The position numbers and the translations under genes were made by a program. A stretch of DNA of 64,000 nucleotides from Alphaproteobacteria bacterium (GTDB lineage Bacteria; Pseudomonadota; Alphaproteobacteria; Caulobacterales; Maricaulaceae), in the NCBI GenBank assembly GCA_016124675.1, contig WGNG01000011.1:1-64000 (forward strand), given 5' to 3'. Below the pieces are notes generated by a model. It had not been told where the DNA came from. It searched no databases and saw nothing but the letters and a program-made list of their open reading frames with translations. Numbering within the stretch: the stretch's first letter is position 1; each line of letters begins with the position of its first letter. This document shows, one piece after another, positions 54,730 to 64,000 of the stretch.

Positions 54730-56745
54730 TCAGCGCGGATCAGGCGGGTTGTGCTCCATCAGGAACCGGGTCGCCGCCTCCAGCGTGATCAGGCGCGTGC
54801 GCCGGAACAGGAGGTTATGACCGTCGCCTTCGATTGGCACGTACTCCACCGGCTTGCCGGCGGCGCGCACTGCATCAAACATCTGCTGGGACTGCGACGC
54901 TGGCACGATATTGTCTTCCAGCGGGTGGATCAGCAGCAGAGGCATGTTGGTGTTGGCGATATTCTGCAGCGGCGAGATGGCGCGCATCTGGTCGCGGTTC
55001 ACACGCCAGTCGCCTATGTACTCGGTCCAGTAATCTACCGCTCCGCTGCCGCCGAGCTGGTCGGCCTGCCAGGACATCATGGTCTGGATATCGGACACCG
55101 GCGCGCCGGCGATGGCGCAGCGGTAGAGTTCAGGCGTCAACGCATAGCCCGCCAGCGCAGCATAACCACCATAAGACCAGCCCCAGATGCAGACGCGGTC
55201 GGCGTCCGCTATGCCAAGGTCGGCCAGGTGCAGCACCGCGTCGGACACGTCGTTCTGCATGGCCCGGCCCCACTGGCCGTGGCCGCGGCGCACAAACTCA
55301 AGGCCAAGGCCGGCCCCGCCGCGGAATTGCGGCTGGAACACCGCATATCCCATGTCGGCGAACGGCTGGGCGAACAGCGGGTCGAAGCCGTAGAAATCGC
55401 GCGCCTGCGGCCCGCCATGGGGCACGATCAGCAGCGGCAGGTTTTCCGGATCCCGGTCGACCGGCAAGGTCAGGTAACCGAAGAGCTCCAGGCCATCGCG
55501 CGCCGTGTAGTTGACGATCTCGACGGGATGCACGCGCTCGGGATCGAGCTCGGGATAGGCGGTGGTCAGATACGCCATCTCGCCCGTGTTGCGATCCAGC
55601 AGGTAGAATTCCGACGAGATTTCCCCGCCTTCAACCTCCACGATGATCCGCTGACCGCTGCGATCCCAGTTGGACAGGGTGATTTCCGAGGTCGGGAAGA
55701 GACCTTCCAGCTGATCCTGCAGGGCCTGGAATTCGGGATCGAACCACACCGTGCGTGTGCGCTCTTCAACCCATACGGCGCCGATCACCTTGCCGGTGCG
55801 CCAGTCTGTCCGGAAACCGCCGAAATCGAAGTCATCCTGGGGAATATCCGGCAGCGACACCTCGCCCGTGTCTGGATTGAACAGATAGGCCCGCAGGTGA
55901 TTGCGGTTCTCCAGCTGGCTGAACCAGATGCCGCGGCCCTGGTGATCAAGGCCCACCAGGTTGGACATGGCCGAGATCGCGCGGCGTCCGGCGCGGCCGA
56001 ACCGCTCGAGCGTATAGCTTTCCTCGTACACAAGCTCGGCCCGGTTGCCGGTCTGCCGGAACACCCGCCACAGCGTGCGCGACGGATCATTGTCCTGGCG
56101 GATATAGGGCTCGTTATCCTCGTTGAGCACCCAGTTGACCGTGTGCTCGGAGCCGATGAAGCGCCGGCGGTAGTCGCCGCTGTTCAGATCGTATTCGTAC
56201 AGATTGATCGTCTGGCCGCCCCCGCGGCCGCGAGAGGCCGCAACCGACGTAGAGGCCCGCGCCGCCACCGACGCCGAGATCAGGATCGTGTCCGGTGAAT
56301 CAGGCAGGCGCGATTCAATAGTGGCGTTGCGCTCGAGAAGACGCCCCTGCTGGGTGTTCAGGTTATAGACATAGAGGCTGCCGATATCGGCGTCCTGCAG
56401 GGTGCCGCCCGGCACCCGGATCCGCTGGCGGTAGGTGATCAGCAGATGCTCGTCCGACAGCCAGCTGACGCCGAACAGCAACGCATCGGAAATGTCCTGG
56501 GCGAAGCCCGGAATTCTGATGGCGTTTCCGCCAGATAGCGACGTCACGATGGCGTACATCTGGTCGCGTTCGGCGCCGGTGATGAAAGCCAGTCTCTGGC
56601 CGTCGGGCGATATCTGAGCCGACTGCACGTTCGGCAGCCGGGCATAGGCTTCCAGAGGCACGACCGTCTGCGCTCCGGCAGGCGACCACCAGGCCGTGGC
56701 CGCCATGACGGCGGCGGCGGCCATGGTTTTTAAGGACCGTATCAT
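54730..56745 (-). CDS. S9 family exported peptidase (dipeptidyl/acylaminoacyl peptidase type)
   Basis: A 671-residue exported serine peptidase. A signal peptide (to ~25, PAGAQ) is followed by an ~380-residue beta-propeller and a C-terminal alpha/beta hydrolase. Catalytic triad candidates: Ser in WGWSYGGYAALAG, Asp in LIHPLEDNIVPASQ, His in PIEGDGHNLLF. It probably releases short or acylated peptides in the periplasm. A second, distinct S9 enzyme lies at 36.4 kb. Confidence 0.93.
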   Translation of the reverse strand: MIRSLKTMAAAAVMAATAWWSPAGAQTVVPLEAYARLPNVQSAQISPDGQRLAFITGAERDQMYAIVTSLSGGNAIRIPGFAQDISDALLFGVSWLSDEHLLITYRQRIRVPGGTLQDADIGSLYVYNLNTQQGRLLERNATIESRLPDSPDTILISASVAARASTSVAASRGRGGGQTINLYEYDLNSGDYRRRFIGSEHTVNWVLNEDNEPYIRQDNDPSRTLWRVFRQTGNRAELVYEESYTLERFGRAGRRAISAMSNLVGLDHQGRGIWFSQLENRNHLRAYLFNPDTGEVSLPDIPQDDFDFGGFRTDWRTGKVIGAVWVEERTRTVWFDPEFQALQDQLEGLFPTSEITLSNWDRSGQRIIVEVEGGEISSEFYLLDRNTGEMAYLTTAYPELDPERVHPVEIVNYTARDGLELFGYLTLPVDRDPENLPLLIVPHGGPQARDFYGFDPLFAQPFADMGYAVFQPQFRGGAGLGLEFVRRGHGQWGRAMQNDVSDAVLHLADLGIADADRVCIWGWSYGGYAALAGYALTPELYRCAIAGAPVSDIQTMMSWQADQLGGSGAVDYWTEYIGDWRVNRDQMRAISPLQNIANTNMPLLLIHPLEDNIVPASQSQQMFDAVRAAGKPVEYVPIEGDGHNLLFRRTRLITLEAATRFLMEHNPPDPR

Positions 56746-57011
56746 GGGCTCCCCTCTCTCTTTGATCGGCGCGTGGGCTCCATTGTGCCCAGCTTATGGC
56801 GCTGATCAAGCCGCTTGCGCGTTTGCCCGGCGGCGCGCCAGAGCCCGCGCCAGGCCCGCGAAATGGCCCGATATGGCCGATTGAGGGAAAGGGCCCCGTC
56901 CACAGCCTGCCTTGATCAAATCCGCTCCTTGCGGCGCCAGCGTGGAGAACGCCCGCGCCTGACGCCCAGCCGGCAGCGCTGGCGGTTCGGGCGATTGGCT
57001 CAGCGCAGGGC

Positions 57012-57085
57012 TGGAGCGGGTAGCGAGAATCGAACTCGCGCGTTCAGCTTGGGAAGCTGACAGGCTACCATTACATCATACCCGC
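57012..57085 (-). tRNA. tRNA-Gly (anticodon CCC)
   Basis: A 74-base cloverleaf on the minus strand: acceptor GCGGGTA with encoded CCA, anticodon stem TCAGC/GCTGA around TTCCCAA (anticodon CCC), and T-loop AGTTCGATTCT. It is a tRNA-Gly. The region 56746-57011 holds no gene that I recognise. Confidence 0.95.
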
Positions 57086-57158
57086 ATGCCGGCCTGATAT
57101 GCCTTAGCGGGACCGGTTGAGGCAAGGGCGCGCGGCGCCGGGCCGTCGCATGGGGCGC

Positions 57159-57314
57159 TCAGGCGCGGCGGGCGAGATGCGACAGGCCGATGCGGTCGAA
57201 GAAGGCGTTGACATCGGTATTGCGCGCTTCAACGCGCACGCCGCGCCGGGCGCGGGCGTGGGGGAGCGGCTGGGCGGCGCCGGTCAGGCGCAAATGGTCT
57301 TCGGCGTGAAACAT
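57159..57314 (-). CDS. Possible small protein, 51 residues
   Basis: An Arg/Ala-rich 51-residue frame (MFHAEDHLRLTGAAQ near the start, ARNTDVNAFFDRIGLSHLA near the end) with GGAG about seven bases before the ATG. It could be a real basic small protein, but no family is recognised and the support is only the ribosome site and plausible amphipathic composition. Confidence 0.4.
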   Translation of the reverse strand: MFHAEDHLRLTGAAQPLPHARARRGVRVEARNTDVNAFFDRIGLSHLARRA

Positions 57315-57519
57315 CGGACGGCTCCATGGGACGGGCCGGCGAAACGAAGCATCGTTCGGGCGCCGGCGAGGCGTGGATATGCGCCGCGTCCCCTGGCCCC
57401 GCCAGCGACGAAAACGCAGGGCGCCCTTGCGATTTTGCGCGGAACCTGACGGCGTCCGCGTGCCCGTCCGCCGCATGCAGCGATTGATCGGCGGGGCGCT
57501 CGGGATTACCGTCTCGCCC

Positions 57520-59355
57520 ATGACAAAACCCATCCAGTCTTTCGACGTCAAAGGCGGCCCGCATCTGGGCCGCGACCACCTGCCCCGGCTGCGCGGCGTG
57601 CTCAAGGCCGCCGGGCTCGACGGCTTCATCATCCCCCATGAGGATGAGTACAATAACGAGTATCTGCCCGCGAACGCCGAGCGCCTGGCCTGGGCGACCG
57701 GCTTCACCGGCTCGGCCGGCGCAGCGGTGGTGCTCACGCACAAGGCCGCCGTGTTCATTGACGGGCGCTATACCGAACAGGTCAAGGCGCAGGTCGATGG
57801 CGTCCTGTTCGAGTATGCCGACCTGATGGAGCCCGGCCCGGACGGCTGGCTGAAGGCGAACGCGCCGCGCGGCGCGCGCGTCGGCTATGATCCGCGCCTG
57901 CATGCGCCCGACGCCCTGGCCCGCCTTGAAGACGGCGCGCGCGCCGCCGGGGCTGAGCTGGTCGCCGTGGACGCCAATCCCATCGACGCCGCCTGGCAGA
58001 ACCGGCCCGCAGCGCCATCCGCCGCGGTCGTCCCGCACCCTGAGAGGTTTTCGGGCGAGGATCACGGCGCCAAGCGCCGGCGCATCGGGCAGGACATCGC
58101 CGCCAATGGCGCGGACGCCGCCGTGATCACCAGTCCGCCCTCCATCGCCTGGCTGTTCAATATCCGCGGCGGCGACGTCGCCTGCTCGCCCCTGCCGCTG
58201 GCGTCAGCCATTCTCGACGGGGACGGGCGCGCCACCCTCTTCATCGATGAAGCCAAGCTCACCGCCCCCGCCCGCGCGCATCTTGGCAATGAAGTCGCCG
58301 TGCGCCCCGAAAGCGAGCTGGGCGAGGCGCTGAAAGCGCTGTCGGGCAGGACGGTGCGCGTCGATCCGGCCGGCACGTCGGTCTGGGTGTTCCAGACGCT
58401 GGAGGGCGCCGGCGCGCGCATCCAGCGCAAGACCGATCCGGTCCTCCTGCCCAAGGCCTGCAAGAACGAGGTCGAGATCGAAGGCGCGCGTCAGGCCCAT
58501 ATCCGCGACGGCGAGGCTCTCGCGCGTTTCCTGCACTGGCTCGATACCGAAGCCCAGTCGGGCCATGTTGACGAGATCGAGGCGGCGCTGAAGCTGGAAA
58601 GTTTCCGCACCGCCCTGCCCGAACTGAAGGACCTGTCTTTCGAGACCATCTCGGCGGCCGGTCCCAACGGCGCCTTCCCGCACTACCGGGTCAATACCGC
58701 CTCCACGCTCAAGCTCACGCCGGGCTCGCTCTATCTGGTTGATTCCGGCGGCCAGTATCCCGACGGCACCACCGACGTGACGCGCACCGTGCCCATCGGC
58801 CAGCCGACCGCCCGGATGCGGCGCCATTTCACCCTGGTGCTCAAGGGGCATATCGCCCTGTCGGCGATCCGCTTCCCCGCCGGCACGCCGGGCGCGGCGC
58901 TGGATGTGCTGGCGCGCGCGGCGCTTTGGATGGCCGGGCATGATTACGATCATGGCACCGGCCATGGCGTGGGCAGCTATCTGGGCGTCCATGAAGGCCC
59001 GCAACGCATCGCCAAGGCGGGCAACGCCGTCCCCCTCAAACCCGGCATGATCGTCTCCAACGAGCCGGGCTATTACCAGGTCGGCGCCTATGGCATCCGG
59101 ATCGAGAACCTCCAGGTGGTCACGCCTGCCTCGCCCATCGAGAATGGCGACCGGGCGATGCTGGGCTTTGAAACCCTCACCATGGCGCCCATTCATCGCG
59201 GCCTTATCGACTCCGCGCTGCTGACGCCGGACGAGACGGTCTGGCTGGACGCCTACCACGCCGAAGTGCGCAGGCGCGTCCTGCCCCGGCTGGACGGCGA
59301 GGCGGCGGCCTGGCTCATCCGCGCGACCGAGCCCCTGCTCGGGGCGGCGCCATGA
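57520..59355 (+). CDS. pepP: Aminopeptidase P family Xaa-Pro peptidase (M24B)
   Basis: A 611-residue Xaa-Pro aminopeptidase of the long form with two N-terminal creatinase-like domains (~1-310) and the C-terminal pita-bread domain. Metal ligands: Asp in LVDSGGQYPDG and DVTRTV, His in GTGHGVGSYLGVH, Glu in SNEPGYY and GFETLT. It removes N-terminal residues preceding proline in the cytoplasm. The ATG at 57520 begins the conserved sequence; the upstream extension is Arg-rich and non-conserved. Its TGA overlaps the next gene by four bases. Confidence 0.95.
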   Translation: MTKPIQSFDVKGGPHLGRDHLPRLRGVLKAAGLDGFIIPHEDEYNNEYLPANAERLAWATGFTGSAGAAVVLTHKAAVFIDGRYTEQVKAQVDGVLFEYADLMEPGPDGWLKANAPRGARVGYDPRLHAPDALARLEDGARAAGAELVAVDANPIDAAWQNRPAAPSAAVVPHPERFSGEDHGAKRRRIGQDIAANGADAAVITSPPSIAWLFNIRGGDVACSPLPLASAILDGDGRATLFIDEAKLTAPARAHLGNEVAVRPESELGEALKALSGRTVRVDPAGTSVWVFQTLEGAGARIQRKTDPVLLPKACKNEVEIEGARQAHIRDGEALARFLHWLDTEAQSGHVDEIEAALKLESFRTALPELKDLSFETISAAGPNGAFPHYRVNTASTLKLTPGSLYLVDSGGQYPDGTTDVTRTVPIGQPTARMRRHFTLVLKGHIALSAIRFPAGTPGAALDVLARAALWMAGHDYDHGTGHGVGSYLGVHEGPQRIAKAGNAVPLKPGMIVSNEPGYYQVGAYGIRIENLQVVTPASPIENGDRAMLGFETLTMAPIHRGLIDSALLTPDETVWLDAYHAEVRRRVLPRLDGEAAAWLIRATEPLLGAAP

Positions 59356-59888
59356 CGCCAGGCCTGGCGCGGGCTGCGGCGGCCGTTATCGCCGCGCTGG
59401 CGCTGTCAGCCTGCTTCTATTCGCACGAGGAGCTGATCGGCTTCTGGGGCGCCGACACGCCGCTGCAGGACGGGGTATGGGTGCACACGCCCACCCATCC
59501 CGACGGGACTGAATGGGGCGGCTTCACCTGGCGCGGCGAGCTGCGCGACCAGCGCCGCCGCTATGTCTCGCCCGACGCCAACTTCCCCCATCAGAACGCG
59601 CGCCTGCGCCGGCTGCACGAGGACATCTATCTCGCGCAAGTTCCCGGCGAGGCCGGCTATGGCTATGGCGTGCTGTTCGTCTATGCGGACGGCGCCATCG
59701 CGAGCTATCACATGCCCGACTGCAGCGCCCTCCATGACACCGCGCGCGAGGAGACGGGCGTAGAGCTGGAAGCCGAAGGCTATTGCCGCCTCACCTCGCT
59801 CGATCAGCTCGAAACGGTGATGCGCGCCTATCTCGATGCGCGCAAGGATGATCTCGTGATTGACGGCGTTTACCGGCGCGAGCGCTGA
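59352..59888 (+). CDS. Putative lipoprotein of unknown function
   Basis: A 178-residue protein with a signal peptide and the lipobox LSAC (Cys21). The mature part is rich in aromatic residues and Asp/Glu, with two further Cys (MPDCSAL and EGYCRLT) that could pair. No domain is recognised. It overlaps pepP (ATGA), so it is co-translated with a cytoplasmic peptidase for no obvious reason. Confidence 0.75.
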   Translation: MTPGLARAAAAVIAALALSACFYSHEELIGFWGADTPLQDGVWVHTPTHPDGTEWGGFTWRGELRDQRRRYVSPDANFPHQNARLRRLHEDIYLAQVPGEAGYGYGVLFVYADGAIASYHMPDCSALHDTAREETGVELEAEGYCRLTSLDQLETVMRAYLDARKDDLVIDGVYRRER

Positions 59889-59912
59889 CGTCGGCGCCGC
59901 ACGCGTGTGCGC

Positions 59913-60257
59913 TCAGGCGGCTTCAGGCGCGCGAATCGGGCGCGCGCGCACCTTCACCCGGGCGCGGTCGCCCGTGGTCTTCTCCACATGCAGGCGCTCG
60001 ATCCGGCTGCCGTCACGGAACACCACGCCACTCAGGCTGTCCAGCACGGCTTTGGCGACCTGGTCGACGTCATGGGCAGGCGCGTCGGCCGCGCGTTCAA
60101 TCTCCACCACGATCTCGAAGGCGCCCTCGCGCGGGCGCTTGAACTCCGACGCGAAGAACGCCCCGATCAGCGTGTTGAAGCGATCGGAACCGGCGGTGAC
60201 TGCATCCACGCGCAGATTGAGCGATCCCTTGCTGGCGGCGGCGTGCATCTGGCTCAT
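59913..60257 (-). CDS. RusA-like Holliday-junction endonuclease family protein
   Basis: A 114-residue protein resembling RusA (120 residues in E. coli), which resolves Holliday junctions as a dimer. The catalytic-region pattern is present: HDVDQVAKAVLDSLSGVVF with two of the acidic residues, then FRDGSRIERLHVEK with the third. The usual Asp-Asn of PDxDN is Asp-Gln here. The N-terminal half is divergent. No prophage genes are nearby, although RusA is often phage-borne. Confidence 0.68.
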   Translation of the reverse strand: MSQMHAAASKGSLNLRVDAVTAGSDRFNTLIGAFFASEFKRPREGAFEIVVEIERAADAPAHDVDQVAKAVLDSLSGVVFRDGSRIERLHVEKTTGDRARVKVRARPIRAPEAA

Positions 60258-60378
60258 CCTCCTGTCGGCGCGGTCATCACCGGCTTGATCTGTCAGGGCC
60301 GGGTGCTACACGTCCGACTCGTCCGACACCCCCATTGTCCGCCTGCGGACCTGATCAAGCAAGACCGGAGCGAGCCCG

Positions 60379-61770
60379 ATGACCGACATGCGCACAGAGA
60401 CAGACTCCTTCGGCCCGCTGGACGTTCCCGCCGACAAGCTGTGGGGGGCGCAGACCGCCCGCTCGCTGATCAATTTCCGCATTGGCGGCCAGACCCAGCC
60501 CCTGCCGCTGGTGCGCGCGCTGGGCGTGGTCAAGCATTGCGCGGCGAAAGCCAACATGGCGCTGGACAATCTGGAGCCGCGCCTGGGCGGCGCCATCGCC
60601 GCCGCCGCGCTGGAAGTCGCGGACGGCAAGCTTGATGATCATTTCCCGCTGGTGGTCTGGCAGACCGGTTCGGGCACCCAGTCGAACATGAACGCCAACG
60701 AGGTCATCGCCAACCGCGCCATCCAGATTCTTGGCGGCGTGGTGGGCTCCAAGGACCCCGTCCACCCCAATGACCATGTGAACCGGTCGCAGTCGTCCAA
60801 TGACGTCTTCCCCACCGCCATGCATATCGCCACGGCGCAGGTGTTCGTGCGCGATCTCGTGCCGGCGCTGACCACGCTCCACGCGGCGCTGGACGCCAAG
60901 GCCGAGGCGTTCAGGGACATCATCAAGATCGGGCGCACCCACCTCATGGACGCCACGCCCCTGACCCTGGGTCAGGAGTTTTCCGGCTATGCCCACATGG
61001 TCAAAAACGCCATCCGCCGGGTCGAGGCGGCGCTGCCCGCGCTCTATGAGCTCGCCCAGGGCGGTACGGCGGTGGGCACCGGCCTCAACGCCAAGCCGGG
61101 CTTCGACGTGGCCTTCGCCATGGAAGCCGCCGCGCTCACCGGCCTGCCGTTTGTGACCGCGCCCAACAAGTTCGAGGCGCTGGCCTCCAAGGACGCCATG
61201 GTCGAGGCCCATGGCGCGCTGAACTCGGCGGCTGTTGCGCTGTTCAAGATCGCCCAGGATATCCGCCTGTCCGGCTCCGGCCCGCGCTGCGGCATTGGCG
61301 AATTGAACCTGCCGGAAAACGAGCCGGGCTCGTCCATCATGCCCGGCAAGGTCAACCCCACCCAGGCCGAGGCCATGACCATGGTCTGCGCCCAGGTGAT
61401 GGGGAATAATGCCGGGGTCAGCTTCGCCGGCAGCCAGGGCCATTTCCAGCTCAACGTCTTCAAGCCCATGATCGCCTGGAACGTGCTGACCAGCGCCAAA
61501 CTCCTGGGCGACGCGGCGCTGAGCTTCACCGAGAACTGTGTGGCGGGGATCGAAGCCAATGAAACCCGCATCGCCGATCTGATGGAGCGCTCGCTCATGC
61601 TGGTCACGGCGCTGGCGCCCACGATCGGCTATGACAACGCCACCAAGGTCGCCAAGACCGCCCACAAGAACGGCACCACGCTGCGCGAGGAAGCCGTGAA
61701 GCTGGGCTTCGTGACGGCGGAGGAATTTGACAAGGTGGTGCGCCCGGAGACGATGCTGGGGCCGAAATAG
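60379..61770 (+). CDS. fumC: Class II fumarate hydratase
   Basis: A 463-residue iron-independent fumarase for the TCA cycle. It has the class II signature [11 protein letters not shown] at ~317-327, the [19 protein letters not shown] block, and [20 protein letters not shown]. Length is normal. AGCGAGC stands before the ATG. It shares an intergenic region with the divergent RusA-like gene and ends at a strong shared terminator. Confidence 0.97.
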   Translation: MTDMRTETDSFGPLDVPADKLWGAQTARSLINFRIGGQTQPLPLVRALGVVKHCAAKANMALDNLEPRLGGAIAAAALEVADGKLDDHFPLVVWQTGSGTQSNMNANEVIANRAIQILGGVVGSKDPVHPNDHVNRSQSSNDVFPTAMHIATAQVFVRDLVPALTTLHAALDAKAEAFRDIIKIGRTHLMDATPLTLGQEFSGYAHMVKNAIRRVEAALPALYELAQGGTAVGTGLNAKPGFDVAFAMEAAALTGLPFVTAPNKFEALASKDAMVEAHGALNSAAVALFKIAQDIRLSGSGPRCGIGELNLPENEPGSSIMPGKVNPTQAEAMTMVCAQVMGNNAGVSFAGSQGHFQLNVFKPMIAWNVLTSAKLLGDAALSFTENCVAGIEANETRIADLMERSLMLVTALAPTIGYDNATKVAKTAHKNGTTLREEAVKLGFVTAEEFDKVVRPETMLGPK

Positions 61771-61776
61771 CCCCGC

Positions 61777-61810
61777 CCAAAAAAATCCCCGGCGGGCGAA
61801 CCGCCGGGGA
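61777..61810. terminator. Terminator between fumC and amt
   Basis: A perfect 10-bp stem, TCCCCGGCGG (61786-61795) with CCGCCGGGGA (61801-61810). Seven A precede it on the plus strand, giving a strong T tract for the leftward amt transcript. It may also end fumC, less clearly. Confidence 0.85.
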
Positions 61811-61841
61811 CCAGTCAGGGAGGATCGGGTTGCGGGCGCCG

Positions 61842-63053
61842 TCAGGCGCTCTCGCCGTGCAGCGCGATGTCGAGGCCGGTGACCTCGTCCTCGGCGTCCA
61901 CACGCAGTGTCATGAAGCGCTCCAGCACCCACAGGATGATGAAGGTGGCGATGGCGCACCAGGCCGCTGCCGCCAGCGCGCCCCAGGTCTGGGTCCACAC
62001 GATCAGCCAATTGCCCTCCACCGCGCCGGCCTGGCCGCCCACCGCCGTTGCGGCGAACACGCCGGTCAGCACCGCGCCGGCAAACCCGCCAATGCCGTGC
62101 AGGCCGAACGCGTCCAGGCTGTCATCGTATCTGAGTTTGGCTTTCAGCAGGGTGACGCCCGCATAGGCCGCCGCCGCCGCCAGCGCGCCGATTACGAACG
62201 CCGCATAGGGCTCCACAAAGCCGGCCGCCGGGGTGATGCCCACCAGGCCCGCAATCGCGCCCGACGCCGCGCCCAGCACGCTGGGCTTGCCGCGCAAAAT
62301 CCACTCAAGCCCCGCCCAGGTCAGGGCCGCCGTTGCCGCCGCGATCTGGGTGACCAGCGCGGCATGGGCCGCCAGCGCATTGGCCTCCAGCGCCGAGCCG
62401 CCATTGAACCCGAACCAGCCCACCCACAACAGGCCCGCGCCGATCACGGTGAGGACGAGGTTGTGCGGCGGCGCGCCTTCCTTGGGCCAGCCCCGGCGCG
62501 GACCGAGCTTCAGCGCCAGGATCAGCCCCGCCACCCCCGAATTGATATGCACCACCGCCCCGCCCGCGAAATCCAATACGCCCGCCCCGCTCAGGAAGCC
62601 GCCGCCCCACACCCAGTGGGCGATGGGCGCGTAGACCACCAGAAGCCAGATCGGCACGAACGCCATCCAGGCTGAGAACCGCAGGCGTTCCGCCGCCGCC
62701 CCGGCGATGATCGCCACGGTGATGATCGCAAAGGTGAGCTGGAACAGGATGAAGACGCTTTCGGGCAGGCCCGCCTTCTCGCTGTCCACCGTCAGGCCCG
62801 ACAGGAAGAGCCGGTCAAACCCGCCAAACAGCGCACCGTCGCCTGCAAACGCGAAGGAATAGCCCGCGATGACCCAGGTGAGCGTCACCAGCGCCGCCGC
62901 GCCCAGGGACTGCATCAGCGTGGACAGGACATTGGTGCGCCGCACCATGCCGCCATAGAACAGCGCCAGCCCCGGCAGGGTCATCATCAGCACCAGGGCC
63001 GACGCGGTCAGGACCCACGCCACGTCTCCGCCTGCAAACGCCGTCTCGTCCAT
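61842..63053 (-). CDS. amt: Ammonium transporter, Amt family
   Basis: A 403-residue polytopic ammonium channel with about 11 membrane helices. The signature MTLPGLALFYGGMVRRTNVL and the twin pore His in FAGGAVVHINSG and LDAFGLHGIGGF are present. The usual partner gene glnK, for PII blockade, is not next to it here (63054-63192 is empty). Its C-terminal cytoplasmic tail is short. It acts in the inner membrane to import ammonium. Confidence 0.96.
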   Translation of the reverse strand: MDETAFAGGDVAWVLTASALVLMMTLPGLALFYGGMVRRTNVLSTLMQSLGAAALVTLTWVIAGYSFAFAGDGALFGGFDRLFLSGLTVDSEKAGLPESVFILFQLTFAIITVAIIAGAAAERLRFSAWMAFVPIWLLVVYAPIAHWVWGGGFLSGAGVLDFAGGAVVHINSGVAGLILALKLGPRRGWPKEGAPPHNLVLTVIGAGLLWVGWFGFNGGSALEANALAAHAALVTQIAAATAALTWAGLEWILRGKPSVLGAASGAIAGLVGITPAAGFVEPYAAFVIGALAAAAAYAGVTLLKAKLRYDDSLDAFGLHGIGGFAGAVLTGVFAATAVGGQAGAVEGNWLIVWTQTWGALAAAAWCAIATFIILWVLERFMTLRVDAEDEVTGLDIALHGESA

Positions 63054-63192
63054 CGCCTCGCTCCCCTTCGCGTGTGCAGCAAAGCGGAGCGCGTGTCGGG
63101 CGCTTTGTCAGCGCCGGGATCGATTTTTGACGCGGCGCGCCGGCGCGGCGCCCGCCTCTGGAGCGCTCGCGCACGCCTTTGAGGCGCCGGTG

Positions 63193-63576
63193 TCAGGCGC
63201 GGACCGGCTCGGCCTTGATGATCCGGTAGACCAGATCGTCCCCGTCAGCCTCGTGGATCGTAACGTAATCACCGACCCGCAGCTGGTGATCGCCCAGGCG
63301 GAAGAGCGGCTCGTCCGGTCCTTCATGCTCTTCGTCATAGCGGAAAAACCAGTTGGCGCCGCGATGGCTGAGCCAGCCGTCGGCGAACTCGGATCTGTCC
63401 GGTGAGAAGCGGATCACGATGCAGGCGTCCTTGTGCGCGCGCCACAGATCCACATCCAGCCTTCCGTCACGATCCAGCGGGGCGGTGATGATATAGCCGT
63501 GACGGTCATCGCCGTCGGGAAAGCCGGCCTCGGGATTGCGGCCAAGATGCAAGGTCAGCCGTGTCAATGGTGTCAT
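63193..63576 (-). CDS. Conserved hypothetical protein next to UspA
   Basis: A 127-residue soluble protein, acidic, with strand-rich pieces (TLHLGRNPEAGFPDGD, IRFSPDRSEFADGWLSHRG, VGDYVTIHEADGDDLVYRI). No signal peptide or membrane segment. GGAGACCTGAC before the ATG at 63576 sets the start. It follows a UspA-like gene by 11 bases and is probably co-transcribed with it; the role is unknown. Confidence 0.72.
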   Translation of the reverse strand: MTPLTRLTLHLGRNPEAGFPDGDDRHGYIITAPLDRDGRLDVDLWRAHKDACIVIRFSPDRSEFADGWLSHRGANWFFRYDEEHEGPDEPLFRLGDHQLRVGDYVTIHEADGDDLVYRIIKAEPVRA

Positions 63577-63587
63577 GTCAGGTCTCC

Positions 63588-64000
63588 TCAATGCGCGATC
63601 AGCAAGGACGGACCGTCCGTCGCGCTCAGCAGGGACCGCGTCACCCCGCCAAAGATGAACTGGGCGATGCGCGACTGGCCATAGGCGCCCGCCACCAGCA
63701 GGTCCGCCTGCGCCGCTGCGCCGATCAGCGCCGCGCCCAGCGGGCCGTCGGGCTTCACCTCCACCGTGCGCGCCTCGATCCCGCGCGGCCGCAGCCAGTT
63801 GGCCAGCCGGTTGGGCGCCGCTGCGGCGCGATCATTGAAGTCGAGATTCTTCGGGCTGTGCAGGATCGTGACCTCCACCCCTTGGGTGAAGAACGGTGTG
63901 GCGGCGAAGGCCGCGCGCGCCGCTTCCTTCGACCCGTCCCACGCCACGGCGATGGTTCGGGGCGCCAGCGCGCCGCGCCGGGGCACAAAGACCGGGCAGC
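63588..64000 (-). CDS. UspA-family universal stress protein, truncated by window edge
   Basis: The C-terminal ~137 residues of a protein whose beginning lies beyond the window; reading upstream from 63986 stays open to 64000 (CPVFVPRRG). The domain TIAVAWDGSKEAARAAFAA and AQADLLVAGAYGQSRIAQFIFGG, then TDGPSLLIAH, is that of the second UspA unit in tandem-Usp proteins. Such proteins bind ATP or AMP and act in stress survival. Confidence 0.88.
   Translation of the reverse strand, partial: CPVFVPRRGALAPRTIAVAWDGSKEAARAAFAATPFFTQGVEVTILHSPKNLDFNDRAAAAPNRLANWLRPRGIEARTVEVKPDGPLGAALIGAAAQADLLVAGAYGQSRIAQFIFGGVTRSLLSATDGPSLLIAH

Noticed and set aside
59913-60257. Prophage remnant around the RusA-like gene
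   Set aside because: The neighbours are housekeeping genes (pepP, fumC) with no phage structural or integrase genes and no attachment repeats at the tRNA genes.

Overview
The window is a GC-rich (roughly two-thirds G+C), densely packed bacterial chromosome segment. It looks alphaproteobacterial, most likely a Caulobacterales/Maricaulales relative (Maricaulaceae such as Glycocaulis or Oceanicaulis). The reasons are ClpS upstream of ClpA, a class I lysyl-tRNA synthetase, a phasin, a BolA-CGFS glutaredoxin pair, a DUF3450/ExbB/ExbD/TonB/TPR cluster, and intergenic repeats of the CCGGCGAAAGCCGGGG type. The taxon is inferred from gene content, not from a marker tree.

Layout. 1-4.6 kb: a hybrid histidine kinase, then a repeat-rich zone holding three copies of a ~158-bp imperfect palindrome, two tandem smaller repeats, and two AT-richer orphan genes (a lipoprotein and a membrane-anchored protein). 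4.6-10 kb: RidA, a FemAB/GNAT-like protein, a toxin-antitoxin pair with an unusual antitoxin, a HIT protein, a SPOR-tailed DD-carboxypeptidase and a phasin. 10-15 kb: clpS-clpA and a hipBA module. 15-30 kb: the metabolic heart. Two long operons diverge from a ~310-bp AT-rich gap. Leftwards runs ilvL-ilvC-ilvB-ilvM-leuA-ilvE-leuC-leuD-leuB and rightwards thrL-thrA-thrB-thrC-ilvD. Each begins with a leader peptide full of the codons for its end products, followed by an intrinsic terminator, so both look controlled by ribosome-mediated attenuation. ThrA is a short aspartokinase-homoserine dehydrogenase fusion with no room for the usual ACT regulatory region.

30-34 kb: purQ and purL with a hicAB toxin-antitoxin unit wedged between them; hicA carries a one-base frameshift in an A5 tract. 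34-39 kb: secreted peptidases, bolA, grxD and msrB. 39-45.5 kb: an energy-transduction cluster (DUF3450, two ExbB-like, two ExbD, TonB, TPR) plus a second TonB-like gene. 45.9-64 kb: three tRNA genes (Gln, Pro, Gly), sppA, a UrcA-like secreted protein behind a PhoB-box-like array, lysS, a small XRE/membrane-protein operon with a repeated operator, a peroxiredoxin, a histidine phosphatase, a glycosyltransferase, an S9 peptidase, aminopeptidase P, a RusA-like nuclease, fumC, an ammonium transporter, and a UspA-like gene cut by the window edge.

The most unusual items are the paired divergent attenuators with the ACT-less ThrA, the DUF7662-type domain fused to an antitoxin-like tail in front of a PIN toxin, the frameshifted hicA inside a purine operon, and the large structured repeat family in the first 4 kb.
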